Assembly: GCA_016234495.1 (NCBI GenBank)
Contig: JACRBI010000054.1
Coordinates: forward strand, 248,001 to 312,000
Source: Chloroflexota bacterium
Lineage (GTDB): Bacteria; Chloroflexota; Anaerolineae; Anaerolineales; Villigracilaceae
Direction of reading: 5' to 3'
DNA length: 64,000 nt
A program made the translations under genes and the position numbers. Under the pieces are notes generated by a model that ran no database searches, was not told the origin of the DNA, and was given only the letters and a program-made list of their open reading frames with translations. Below are positions 7,127-15,462 of the stretch, piece by piece (position 1 is the first letter of the stretch; each line of letters starts with the position of its first letter).

Positions 7127-9336
7127 TGAAATCCACCCGTTTGGGATGTCTCAGCGGCACTGGTTTATTTGCGGCTCTTTTTACGGCAGTTCTCATCGCG
7201 GGTTCTGCGCTCGCGGGAGGCGGTTCGATGTACAGCCCGGGTGCGCTGAATGCGGTGCCTGGCGATGTGGTCGGAGGGGTCTCATCTCATGCAGAGATAA
7301 AAGGGGATTGCAATGCCTGCCATACTGCTCCGTGGGAGTCTGCGACAATGGATGACCGTTGTTCAGCCTGCCACACCAATGCCGCAGCAGATAAGGCCAA
7401 CCCCGTCACGGTTCATGGCAAGATGATGGAAGTTAACCAGGGCGCAAAATGCCGTGATTGCCACCCTGAACATCACGGGGTTACTGCGCTGCTAACTGTA
7501 TTGGAGAAGTGGACGTTTCCGCATGAGGTGGTTGGTTTTTCATTAAACGGTCACCAGCTCAAATCCGGGAATGATCCGTTTTTGTGCCTGGATTGTCACG
7601 GGAGGGATGTCACACAATTTGATCCGGTAACATGTCTAAATTGCCACGCTCCGACAGATATGACTTTTATGGTCGGGCATACAATGGCGTTTGGATATTC
7701 CTGTTTGAATTGTCACGATGGGGTTGACAGGTTTGGCGAAGATTTCAACCATGATGTTTTTGCTTTTAAACTGGCTGGAAAACACGCTGCCGCCCAGTGT
7801 GTGCAGTGCCATATCGATTCACATACGATTTCAGTTCTTCAGACCACGAAACAGGATTGCTTCGCCTGCCATCAGGTGGACGACTGGCACGCCGGCAGTT
7901 TGGGGATGGATTGCGCTTCATGCCATTCCCCTGATGGCTGGAAGCCGTCGATATTTGATCATAGCCGCGCTGTTTTCAACCTGGATGGTCTTCATGTAAG
8001 TGTTGAATGTGCAAAATGCCATTTGAATAGTGATTATAAAAATACCCCGCAGGATTGTTATTCGTGCCATGCAGCCAAGGATAATCATAACGGACAGTTA
8101 GGCACGGATTGCGCTGCGTGTCACAACGCGAGCGGGTGGGCGGATGTATCCTTTGATCACGTAGGCACTTCTTTCCCGTTGACTGGTTTGCATGTCGGCG
8201 TTGCCTGCAAAGCATGCCATGTGGATGGGGTGTATAAGGGAGTCCCAACCGACTGTTACTCCTGCCATGCAGCCAAGGATAATCACAATGGGCAATATGG
8301 GAAGGATTGTGCCCTTTGTCATAATTCCAGCGATTGGAAGAATGTTTCGTTTGACCATACAAAATCGGCGTTTCAGCTGACGGGTTCTCATATTGCCGTT
8401 GCCTGCAAATCATGCCATGTGAACGGAGTTTACAAAGGCACTCCAAAGGATTGTTATTCCTGTCACGCGGCAAAGGACAAGCACAATGGGCAGTTTGGAA
8501 CGAATTGCAGTTCGTGCCACAAACCGACGAAGTGGTCTGAGGTGACTTTCGACCACAATACCACTGCTTTCCAGCTGACTGGCTCGCACACTACTGTTGC
8601 CTGTAAATCATGCCATGTGAACGGAGTTTACAAAGGCACGCCGAAGGATTGCTATTCCTGCCATGCTGCAAAGGACAAACACAACGGTCAGTTCGGAACA
8701 GCCTGCGTATCTTGCCACACACCGACGAAGTGGAGCGATGTGACATTTAATCACAGCAACACAGCCTTCCCGCTGCAAGGCAGACACGCGAATGCCGCCT
8801 GTTTATCCTGCCACAAAAATGGAGTCTATAAAGGCACCCCAAAGGATTGCTATTCCTGCCATGCCGGGAAGGACAAACACAACGGTCAGTTCGGCACGAA
8901 TTGCGGATCGTGTCACCAACCGAGCAGCTGGGGCAGCGTAACCTTCAACCACAACCAGACGGCATTCCCGTTAAGTGGAGCACATACCAATCTAACTTGC
9001 GGCAAATGCCACGGCAATGGAGTGTATGCCGGCACGCCCAAGGATTGTTATTCCTGCCACGCCTCAAGAGATGCCCACTCTGGCAGCTATGGAACCAACT
9101 GCGGTTCCTGCCACAATACCAATGCCTGGAAGCCTGCCAGTTTCAGTCATAAGTTCCCGCTCAATCATGGCGAAAGCGGAACTCTCTCATGCGTAACCTG
9201 CCATCCCAACTCCACATCCTCTTATACCTGTTACGCGTGCCATGAGCATGATCCCGCCAACTTGGCCGAGAAGCACAGGGAAGTAAATAATTTCTCGGAG
9301 GACTGCGCTCAATGCCATGCGAATGGCAAACATTGA
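7126..9336 (+). CDS. Secreted multiheme c-type cytochrome (30 CxxCH motifs)
   Basis: 736 aa. A signal peptide (MKSTR, hydrophobic core, AGSALA cleavage site) sends it out of the cytoplasm. I count 30 CxxCH haem-binding motifs. From about residue 300 the chain is built of 66-aa modules with three CxxCH each (pattern CKSCH, CYSCH, CSSCH) and conserved FDH, GSH and KDKH histidines that could be distal ligands; the DNA repeats every 198 bases. Such proteins carry electrons over long distances, for example to extracellular acceptors or between partner cells. The ATG at 7126 is chosen because it starts the signal peptide; an in-frame TTG lies at 7099. No other electron-transfer gene or maturation factor is adjacent, and a terminator follows. 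Confidence 0.9.
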   Translation: MKSTRLGCLSGTGLFAALFTAVLIAGSALAGGGSMYSPGALNAVPGDVVGGVSSHAEIKGDCNACHTAPWESATMDDRCSACHTNAAADKANPVTVHGKMMEVNQGAKCRDCHPEHHGVTALLTVLEKWTFPHEVVGFSLNGHQLKSGNDPFLCLDCHGRDVTQFDPVTCLNCHAPTDMTFMVGHTMAFGYSCLNCHDGVDRFGEDFNHDVFAFKLAGKHAAAQCVQCHIDSHTISVLQTTKQDCFACHQVDDWHAGSLGMDCASCHSPDGWKPSIFDHSRAVFNLDGLHVSVECAKCHLNSDYKNTPQDCYSCHAAKDNHNGQLGTDCAACHNASGWADVSFDHVGTSFPLTGLHVGVACKACHVDGVYKGVPTDCYSCHAAKDNHNGQYGKDCALCHNSSDWKNVSFDHTKSAFQLTGSHIAVACKSCHVNGVYKGTPKDCYSCHAAKDKHNGQFGTNCSSCHKPTKWSEVTFDHNTTAFQLTGSHTTVACKSCHVNGVYKGTPKDCYSCHAAKDKHNGQFGTACVSCHTPTKWSDVTFNHSNTAFPLQGRHANAACLSCHKNGVYKGTPKDCYSCHAGKDKHNGQFGTNCGSCHQPSSWGSVTFNHNQTAFPLSGAHTNLTCGKCHGNGVYAGTPKDCYSCHASRDAHSGSYGTNCGSCHNTNAWKPASFSHKFPLNHGESGTLSCVTCHPNSTSSYTCYACHEHDPANLAEKHREVNNFSEDCAQCHANGKH

Positions 9337-9355
9337 TCGGGATACTTAATTTTGC

Positions 9356-9389
9356 AAAAAGCCTTTCCAGATTTTTGGAAAGGCTTTTT
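9356..9389 (+). terminator. Intrinsic terminator of the multiheme cytochrome gene
   Basis: AAAAAGCCTTTCCA (9356-9369) pairs perfectly with TGGAAAGGCTTTTT (9376-9389) around a 6-base loop, ending in a T-run, 20 bases after the stop codon. Confidence 0.85.
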
Positions 9390-9470
9390 ATTGCATATCA
9401 AGGTTGAATGGTTTTATAAATGTGGTCGCTTCCAAGCCCAAACCTTCAACCTGAACTTGCGGACTCTTAT

Positions 9471-9499
9471 TTGACATCCTCCCCATTTTTTGCTACACT
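9471..9499 (+). promoter_or_regulatory. Sigma-70 type promoter for the purine-deaminase genes
   Basis: TTGACA at 9471-9476, 17-base spacer, TACACT at 9494-9499. It opens the block that starts with the amidohydrolase at 9559, leaving an untranslated leader of about 52 bases. That leader has no clear Shine-Dalgarno site. Confidence 0.65.
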
Positions 9500-9502
9500 T
9501 GA

Positions 9503-9517
9503 AGTTGTCAGACAACT
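9503..9517. promoter_or_regulatory. Palindromic operator candidate, site 1
   Basis: AGTTGTC-A-GACAACT: perfect 7-bp arms around one base, directly downstream of the -10, where a bound repressor would block initiation. The core TTGTnnnACAA fits the TnGTnnnACnA pattern of GntR-family operators. Related sequences precede the first ABC-importer binding protein (21608-21622) and the second permease set (26908-26922). A GntR regulator is encoded at 13191. Confidence 0.5.
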
Positions 9518-9558
9518 AGACGAGCGCCTAATCCCTAGTCACCTAATTCCTAATCCCT

Positions 9559-10935
9559 ATGACAACACTCCTCGTAAAAAACGCACACATTGTCACCATG
9601 GACGACCATCAACGGGAAATTCCCGAGGGTGGTCTTTTTATTCGGCGCGGACTCATTCAAGAGGTCGGCCCGATGCGCGAACTTCCAGACACCGCCGATG
9701 AAGTCCTCGACCTCAAAGGCCATATCGTTTTCCCGGGTCTCGTCAACACCCACCATCATTTTTATCAAACGCTCACGCGCGCCGTCCCAGCCGCGCAGGA
9801 TGCAAATCTTTTCAACTGGCTCAAAACTTTATATCCCATTTGGGCGCGACTCACGCCTGACGATATTTTTATTTCGACTCAGACCGCACTGGCAGAACTG
9901 GCACTTTCGGGATGCACCACCGCATCGGATCATCTCTACCTCTTTCCAAACGGATCAAAACTGGACGATGAAATTGCTGCGGCTTCCGAAGTTGGTTTGC
10001 GCCTGCAAGCATCGCGCGGCTCGATGAGCCTCGGCCAATCCAAAGGCGGACTCCCGCCCGATAGCGTGGTGGACACTGAAGACAACATCCTCAAAGACTC
10101 ACAGCGCCTGATCGAAAAATATCACGACGCGAAAACAGGCGCGATGACTCAGATCGTGCTCGCGCCGTGCTCGCCGTTCAGCGTCACCGGCGACTTGATG
10201 AAACAGTCTGCAAAACTTGCTCGTCAATACGGCGTGCATTTGCACACGCACCTCGCAGAGACCGAAGACGAAGAAGAATTCTGCCTTGAGAAATTCGGGC
10301 ATCGTCCCGTTGGGTACATGGAAGAAGTTGATTGGATCGGTGATGATGTTTGGTTCGCGCACGCAGTCTGGGTTAACTACGATGAAATCAAATTGTTTGC
10401 CAAACACAAATGCGGCGTGGCGCATTGCCCCACATCCAACATGCGGCTCGCCTCTGGTATTGCCCCGGTCAAGGAATATCTCAAGGCTGGCGTCAATGTC
10501 GGCCTCGGCGTGGACGGCTCTGCCTCCAACGACGGCTCGCATCTTCTGGCCGAAGTCCGCAATGCGATGCTGGTCTCGCGCGTCAAAGACGGCATGACTG
10601 GCTTCTCGCTTTCAAATGACCCCAACCGCAAATTGATGACCGCGCGCGAAGCGCTCCATCTCGGCACGTGCGGGGGAGCGGCTGTTCTGGGACGGAAAGA
10701 TATCGGAAGTTTGGAGGTCGGCAAATGCGCTGACTTCTTCGCCGTGAATCTGAATCGACTCGGTTACGCGGGGATGCATGACCCCGTTGCGGCTGTCGTC
10801 TTTGGCCAGTCAGCCAACGTTGACTATACTGTGGTCAATGGAAAAATTATCGTAAAAGAAGGTCAGCTCGTTACGGTTGACCAGAGCAAGTTGATCGAAA
10901 AACATAACCAGGCTGCGAAACGTTTGCTTTCCTAA
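9559..10935 (+). CDS. 8-oxoguanine deaminase-type amidohydrolase (SsnA/AtzB group)
   Basis: 458 aa, metal-dependent amidohydrolase fold. Visible metal and catalytic residues: HHH in NTHHHFYQTLTR (residues 68-79), LHTHLAET near 235, a later His in WFAHAVWV, and Asp in GVDGSASND near 320. Members of this subgroup remove the 6-amino group or C8-oxidised equivalents from purines and triazines; 8-oxoguanine to urate is the best-matching activity. SsnA of the E. coli ygeW-xdhD locus is a relative, and context (adenine deaminase, XDH, importers) supports a purine substrate. Exact substrate remains inferred. No Shine-Dalgarno is visible before the ATG. Confidence 0.82.
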   Translation: MTTLLVKNAHIVTMDDHQREIPEGGLFIRRGLIQEVGPMRELPDTADEVLDLKGHIVFPGLVNTHHHFYQTLTRAVPAAQDANLFNWLKTLYPIWARLTPDDIFISTQTALAELALSGCTTASDHLYLFPNGSKLDDEIAAASEVGLRLQASRGSMSLGQSKGGLPPDSVVDTEDNILKDSQRLIEKYHDAKTGAMTQIVLAPCSPFSVTGDLMKQSAKLARQYGVHLHTHLAETEDEEEFCLEKFGHRPVGYMEEVDWIGDDVWFAHAVWVNYDEIKLFAKHKCGVAHCPTSNMRLASGIAPVKEYLKAGVNVGLGVDGSASNDGSHLLAEVRNAMLVSRVKDGMTGFSLSNDPNRKLMTAREALHLGTCGGAAVLGRKDIGSLEVGKCADFFAVNLNRLGYAGMHDPVAAVVFGQSANVDYTVVNGKIIVKEGQLVTVDQSKLIEKHNQAAKRLLS

Positions 10936-10944
10936 CCTCAAATT

Positions 10945-11256
10945 ATGAATGACATGCTTGTTCAAATCGTTTTTGGCTGGCCGTTCGTTGCCCTATCCCT
11001 GCTTGTGTCGGTGATCGGCATTATGTTTGAAAGACCCTGGCTGGTCTTCCTTGGGGCGCTGGCCATCGCTCCGTTTAGTTATTACCTGAATGGCACGCCG
11101 CGCTTCAGCGGATTTGCCTTGTTCCTGCCAATATTTCAGGCAGGTTCTGCCTGGGCAGTAAAAGAAGAAAGTGTGACATGGTCGTGGCTGCTGCTTGCTC
11201 CGACTGTTTCGGTCATCTTGTGGCTATTTCTGGTTGAGATGATCACCAACTCTTAA
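10945..11256 (+). CDS. Hypothetical small membrane protein
   Basis: 103 aa, family not recognised. It is almost entirely hydrophobic, with three or four membrane segments (about residues 6-25, 29-45, 52-68 and 78-97). It begins 9 bases after the amidohydrolase stop without its own ribosome site, which suggests translational coupling. It lies between two purine deaminases; a role linked to them is only a guess. Confidence 0.6.
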   Translation: MNDMLVQIVFGWPFVALSLLVSVIGIMFERPWLVFLGALAIAPFSYYLNGTPRFSGFALFLPIFQAGSAWAVKEESVTWSWLLLAPTVSVILWLFLVEMITNS

Positions 11257-11291
11257 GAATAGACATTATCAGTATTATGGTTTGCCGTTTT

Positions 11292-11365
11292 GTTTATCCG
11301 CAGATTTTCCCTTGTAATTTTTCCAATCTGTGTTATCCGTGAAATCCGTGGATTATTTCTGATTA
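11292..11365. repeat. Dispersed intergenic repeat of the 'ATCCGTGxxATCCGTGGATT' type
   Basis: This AT-rich gap between the small membrane protein and ade contains TTATCCGCAGATTTT, then ATCTGTGTTATCCGTGAAAT and CCGTGGATT. The same vocabulary (CCGTG, CCGCAGATTT) recurs at 13993-14020, 31893-31952 and 63288-63322, always between genes. Confidence 0.45.
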
Positions 11366-11393
11366 TGTCAAATAGAAACAAACAGAGAAATCA

Positions 11394-13184
11394 ATGACAC
11401 CCTCCACCAAACTAACCCGTTCTCTTGTTGACGTTGCCATGGGACGCGCCCCGGCCGACCTCGTGATTCGCGGCGGCAAATGGGTCAGCGTTCAAACGGG
11501 CGAAATTATCCCAAAAACTGATATTGCCATCGTGAATGGTCATATCGCTTTTGTCGGTTCAGATGCCAGCCACGCAATTGGCAAAGGGACAAAAATCATC
11601 GAAGCCAATGACCGCTACCTTGTGCCCGGTTTGCTCGATGCGCACATGCACGTCGAATCTGGCATGGTCACGGTCACGGAGTTTGTCCGCGCTGTGACTG
11701 TGCGCGGCACGACCGGCATGTTCATTGACCCGCATGAGATCGCGAATGTCTTCGGCCTCAAAGGTGTCAAGTTGATGGTGGATGAAGCGCAAAAACAGCC
11801 GATCCATGTTTGGGTGCAGATGCCTTCGTGTGTGCCATCATCACCGGGCTTTGAAACACCCGGTGCATCCATCGGCCCAGGGGAAGTAGCCGAAGCGATG
11901 CAGTGGAAGGGCATCATCGGCCTCGGCGAGATGATGAACTTTCCCGGCGTGTTCAAGGGTGACAAAAAAATGCTCGATGAAATGTCCGCCACTCATGCGG
12001 CAGGTAAAACCATCGGCGGACATTATGCCTCGCCCGATCTTGGTCTGTCGTTTCATGGGTATGTTGCAGGCGGCGCGGAGGATGACCACGAAGGCACGCG
12101 CCTTGATGATGCAGTTGCCCGCGCGCGGCAGGGGATGAAAGTGATGCTGAGGTACGGCTCTGCCTGGCACGATGTCGCGATCGGGATTAAAGCCATCACC
12201 GAAAAGAAAATGGATTCGCGCCGCTTCATCCTTTGCACAGATGATTCTCACGCCGAGACGTTGACCAACGAAGGTCACATGGATCGCGTACTGCGACACG
12301 CCATATCGGAGGGTCTCAACCCGATGACGGCCATCCAAATGATGACCATCAATGCCGCGGAACATTTTGGCCTGACCAAAGAAATGGGCATGATCGCGCC
12401 CGGCCGCTGGGCGGATGTTCTGCTCGTGAGTGACCTGATGAATTTCAAAGCCGAGATGGTCGTCGCAAAGGGACGGGTGATTGCCGAAGACGGGCAGTTG
12501 CAGGTCAATTTGCCCGCGGTGAAATACCCCAAGTGGGTCACGAAGTCTGTGCATTTGAAGCGGACTCTCAAGGCTGAGGATTTTGCCCTTCGGACAAGAG
12601 CAGCTAACGGGGACGAAGTTGACGCGCATGTCATCGGCGTGATCGAAAATCAGGCGCCGACTCGTCATCTCAGATTAAAAGTCACGGCACAAGACAGCGA
12701 AGTCAAATCAGATTTGAAACGTGACATTGCGAAGATCGCGCTGGTGGAACGTCATCGCGGGACGGGTAAAGTTACTGTGGGTTTGGTGAATGGATTTGAG
12801 TTTACGCGGAAGTGCGCGGTCGGTTCGACGGTGGCGCATGACAGCCATCACATGATCGTGGCGGGCACGGATGATGAAAGTATGGCGATGGCCGCGAATG
12901 AATTGGCGAAGTGCGGCGGCGGTCAGATCGTGGTGCTGGATGGAAAAGTTGCCGGGCAGGTGGAATTGCCGATCGCGGGTTTGATGTCGAATGAACATGC
13001 AGGTATCGTGGCGAAGAAGGCCGCGACAGTACTCGATGGTTTCAAATTGTGCGGCTGTGAACTGAACAACCCGAATATGCAATTGAGTTTGCTTGGGCTG
13101 GTGGTGATCCCCGAACTGCGTATTTCGGATAAGGGTCTGGTGGATGTAACCAATTTTGATTTTGTGCCTGTGTTGGATGACTGA
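11394..13184 (+). CDS. ade: Adenine deaminase
   Basis: 596 aa, the normal Ade length. Converts adenine to hypoxanthine plus ammonia in the cytosol. The N-terminal amidohydrolase barrel shows the metal site (LDAHMHVESGMV near residue 80), FIDPHEIANVFG, GGHYASP and CTDDSHAETL. The C-terminal domain has the typical HRHGTGKVTVGLVNGF-like motif (here ERHRGTGKVTVGLVNGF) and the late AGLMSNEHA motif. Hypoxanthine would feed the XDH-like hydroxylase encoded downstream. The GntR regulator starts 6 bases after the stop, so both are probably one transcript. Confidence 0.95.
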   Translation: MTPSTKLTRSLVDVAMGRAPADLVIRGGKWVSVQTGEIIPKTDIAIVNGHIAFVGSDASHAIGKGTKIIEANDRYLVPGLLDAHMHVESGMVTVTEFVRAVTVRGTTGMFIDPHEIANVFGLKGVKLMVDEAQKQPIHVWVQMPSCVPSSPGFETPGASIGPGEVAEAMQWKGIIGLGEMMNFPGVFKGDKKMLDEMSATHAAGKTIGGHYASPDLGLSFHGYVAGGAEDDHEGTRLDDAVARARQGMKVMLRYGSAWHDVAIGIKAITEKKMDSRRFILCTDDSHAETLTNEGHMDRVLRHAISEGLNPMTAIQMMTINAAEHFGLTKEMGMIAPGRWADVLLVSDLMNFKAEMVVAKGRVIAEDGQLQVNLPAVKYPKWVTKSVHLKRTLKAEDFALRTRAANGDEVDAHVIGVIENQAPTRHLRLKVTAQDSEVKSDLKRDIAKIALVERHRGTGKVTVGLVNGFEFTRKCAVGSTVAHDSHHMIVAGTDDESMAMAANELAKCGGGQIVVLDGKVAGQVELPIAGLMSNEHAGIVAKKAATVLDGFKLCGCELNNPNMQLSLLGLVVIPELRISDKGLVDVTNFDFVPVLDD

Positions 13185-13190
13185 GGATTT

Positions 13191-13904
13191 ATGTCAAATT
13201 TTCCATTTCAACGTTTGCAAGTTGACCTCGCCAACTTGATCGAGCGCACGCCGGCAGGTCAGCGCTTGCTGTCTGAACCTGATCTCGCGAAGGAACTCGG
13301 AGTTTCGCGCGCCACCCTGCGCGAAGCGATGCGTTCTTTCGAAACGCAGGGACTGATTCGCCGCCGGCAGGGTTCGGGAACTTTTGTGGTTGGCAAGGTG
13401 CAGGTGCTCGATAGCGGCCTCGAAAAACTGGAAAGCCTCGAGACAATGGCAAAACGCCTCGGGCTTGAAGTGTCGGTCAGCGACCTCAGCATTGAGGCAG
13501 TTGCTGCAAGCGAGGAAATTGCCGCCGCGCTGGATGTCCCCGCCAATGCGCCGCTGACTCGTGTGCGGCGTGTGGTGCGCGCGGATGGCAGGCCAGTTGC
13601 CTATCTTGTGGATATTCTGCCGGAGGATATTCTTCATTCAAGCGATATGCCGGATAATTTCCACGGTTCGGTTCTGGACTTTTTGCTGGGTCGCGGCGAT
13701 TCTCTGGCATCTTCCCGCGCGAATGTCAGCGCCATCGGCGCAACTGCTGAAGTGGCCAAAGCGCTTGAAATCCAGCGCGGAGATGTGCTGCTGCATTTTT
13801 ATTCACAGCTTTTCGATAATGGCGGCAAGGTCGTGGATTATTCCCTGAGTTATTTCATCCCCGGGTATTTCCACTTCCATGTTTTACGGCGTGTTGGCGG
13901 TTGA
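13191..13904 (+). CDS. GntR family transcriptional regulator with UTRA ligand domain
   Basis: 237 aa. The N-terminal winged helix (residues 5-70) has LLSEPDLAKELGVSRATLRE and GLIRRRQGSGTFV. The C-terminal half is a UTRA/HutC-type effector domain (PLTRVRRVVRADGRPVAYL, then GDVLLHFYSQLF and VVDYSLSYFIPGYF). The usual position of an aromatic ligand pocket suggests a small metabolite, plausibly a purine breakdown product. A GAGG site overlaps the ade stop. It is the only specific regulator in the purine region, so the operator-like palindromes at 9503, 21608 and 26908 are its natural candidates. An alternative site pair lies just downstream of the gene. Confidence 0.9.
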   Translation: MSNFPFQRLQVDLANLIERTPAGQRLLSEPDLAKELGVSRATLREAMRSFETQGLIRRRQGSGTFVVGKVQVLDSGLEKLESLETMAKRLGLEVSVSDLSIEAVAASEEIAAALDVPANAPLTRVRRVVRADGRPVAYLVDILPEDILHSSDMPDNFHGSVLDFLLGRGDSLASSRANVSAIGATAEVAKALEIQRGDVLLHFYSQLFDNGGKVVDYSLSYFIPGYFHFHVLRRVGG

Positions 13905-13971
13905 TTGGCCACAGAGTTAATGAGATTTGTTGATAGATAGCCAAGGCATGTGCGTGGCTAAAAAATAATTC

Positions 13972-14092
13972 TTTACCGTACATTTCAAAATTGGGACGCA
14001 GATGAACGCAGAAAACGCAGATTTTTTCTTTTTTGTCAGCGGAAGTCAGCGTTTCGCTTCGCGAGCGTCCAAAAAGGATTTTGTACGGTACA
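13972..14092. promoter_or_regulatory. Paired TNTACCGTACA palindromes upstream of ygeY
   Basis: TTTACCGTACA (13972-13982) and TGTACGGTACA (14082-14092, a perfect 5-1-5 palindrome) stand 110 bases apart in inverted orientation. Between them is repeat-like DNA (GACGCAGATGAACGCAGAAA and inverted GGACGC/GCGTCC). It could be a two-site operator allowing looping or a small inserted element with terminal repeats. Confidence 0.35.
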
Positions 14093-14124
14093 GAAAAAAA
14101 CAATTAAATTATTGAGGTGTATTA

Positions 14125-15336
14125 ATGAACAAAGTGAACGAAATAAAGAAGATGGTACAGGATAATAGAGAGAATATTATTCAATTCCTGCGAGACATTG
14201 TTGCCATTCCCAGCATGGACGGCCAGCTCAAGGAAGTGGGTGAGCGCATCGGCGCGGAAATGACAAAGCTCGGCTTTGAAGAAGTCCGCTTTGACAAGAT
14301 GGGCAACATCATGGGGCGCATCGGCTCCGGCAAACGCGTCATCGTCTATGACTCGCATATTGACACTGTCGGTGTCGGCGACCCTGCCAGTTGGGGCTGG
14401 GATCCGTTCAAGGGCAAGGTCGAGAACGGCATCTTCTTTGCGCGCGGCACCTGCGACGAAAAAGGCTCAACACCCGGCATGATCTACGGCTTATCGTTTG
14501 CAAAACAACTCGGCTTTCTCGAGGATACGACCGCCTGGTATTTCGGCAACATGGAAGAATGGTGTGACGGAATCGCGCCGAACACATTTGTAGAAGTTGA
14601 CCCAAAGATCAAACCCGATTTTGTGGTCATCGGCGAGCCGACCAAAATGCAGGTCTATCGCGGACACAAGGGCCGCGTGGAGTTGAAGGTCAGTTCCACA
14701 GGCAAGTCTGCTCATGCGGCTTCGCACCATCTTGGTGACAGCGCCCTCTACAAGATGCTCTCGGTCATTTCAGGCATCCGTGATCTCGACGCGCACCTGC
14801 ACACAGACCCGTTCCTCGGCAAGGGCACGATCATGGTCACAGACACGCGCATCAGCACCGCATCTATCAACGCCGTGCCGGATGGCTTCACCGTTTTCAT
14901 TGACCGCCGCCTGACATTTGGCGAGTCGAAGGAACAAGCTGTGCAGCAGGTGAAGGATTTGATCCCCGGTTATCTGCGTGACCAGATCACAGTCGAGGAA
15001 TTGTTCTACGATGAGCCGTCCTATACCGGCTTTGTGTTCCCGGTCGATAAATATTATCCCGCGTGGGCGTTGGAAGAAGCACATCCCATCGTGCAAGCCG
15101 GACAGGAAACCATTCAGCAGTTGTGGAATGAAAAGCGCGTCGCCAGCAAGTGGAGCTTCTCCACGAACGGAACGTACTGGGCCGGCAAGGCTGGCATCCC
15201 GTCCATTGGGTTTGGCCCCGGCGACGAAATCTACGCTCACACCAGCTATGAGCAAATTCCGCTGGATGAGGTTGTGGCCGCGACGGAATTTTACGCGCTG
15301 TTCCCGCAAATGCTGGCAGAGAAAACCAAAAAGTAG
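14125..15336 (+). CDS. ygeY: YgeY-type M20 family amidohydrolase/peptidase
   Basis: 403 aa. M20 zinc hydrolase of the YgeY group, annotated as selenium-metabolism-linked and encoded in anaerobic purine-degradation loci. Metal ligands are visible: DSHIDTVG (His, residues 72-80), RGTCDEKGSTPGM (Asp), the Glu pair in NMEEWCDG, VIGEPTK and the late His in YAHTSYEQIP. The lid domain carries GHKGRVELKV and KSAHAASH. In the pathway YgeY is thought to hydrolyse an open-ring ureide or amide. A GAGGTG site supports the ATG. Carbamoyltransferase genes follow in the same direction. Selenium itself is not encoded here. Confidence 0.85.
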   Translation: MNKVNEIKKMVQDNRENIIQFLRDIVAIPSMDGQLKEVGERIGAEMTKLGFEEVRFDKMGNIMGRIGSGKRVIVYDSHIDTVGVGDPASWGWDPFKGKVENGIFFARGTCDEKGSTPGMIYGLSFAKQLGFLEDTTAWYFGNMEEWCDGIAPNTFVEVDPKIKPDFVVIGEPTKMQVYRGHKGRVELKVSSTGKSAHAASHHLGDSALYKMLSVISGIRDLDAHLHTDPFLGKGTIMVTDTRISTASINAVPDGFTVFIDRRLTFGESKEQAVQQVKDLIPGYLRDQITVEELFYDEPSYTGFVFPVDKYYPAWALEEAHPIVQAGQETIQQLWNEKRVASKWSFSTNGTYWAGKAGIPSIGFGPGDEIYAHTSYEQIPLDEVVAATEFYALFPQMLAEKTKK

Positions 15337-15462
15337 ATCAAGGCCATGTGCATGAATCAGGCCAAGGTTAAGTAGGAAGCGCCAAAGAAGGATTCAATCG
15401 GAGCATTCAAAGGAGAACTGGTACCCGTCAAAATCAAACCCACAATTGAATAGGAGGTTCGT

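Noticed and set aside
8200-9100. Regular 198-base repeat that might suggest a repeat array or CRISPR-like structure
   Set aside because: The repeats are whole coding modules of the multiheme cytochrome with conserved frame; units are far too long and lack unique spacers.
11841-12668. 275-codon open frame antisense to ade
   Set aside because: Lies wholly within the well-supported adenine deaminase gene, has no domain pattern, and reflects the codon bias of the sense gene.
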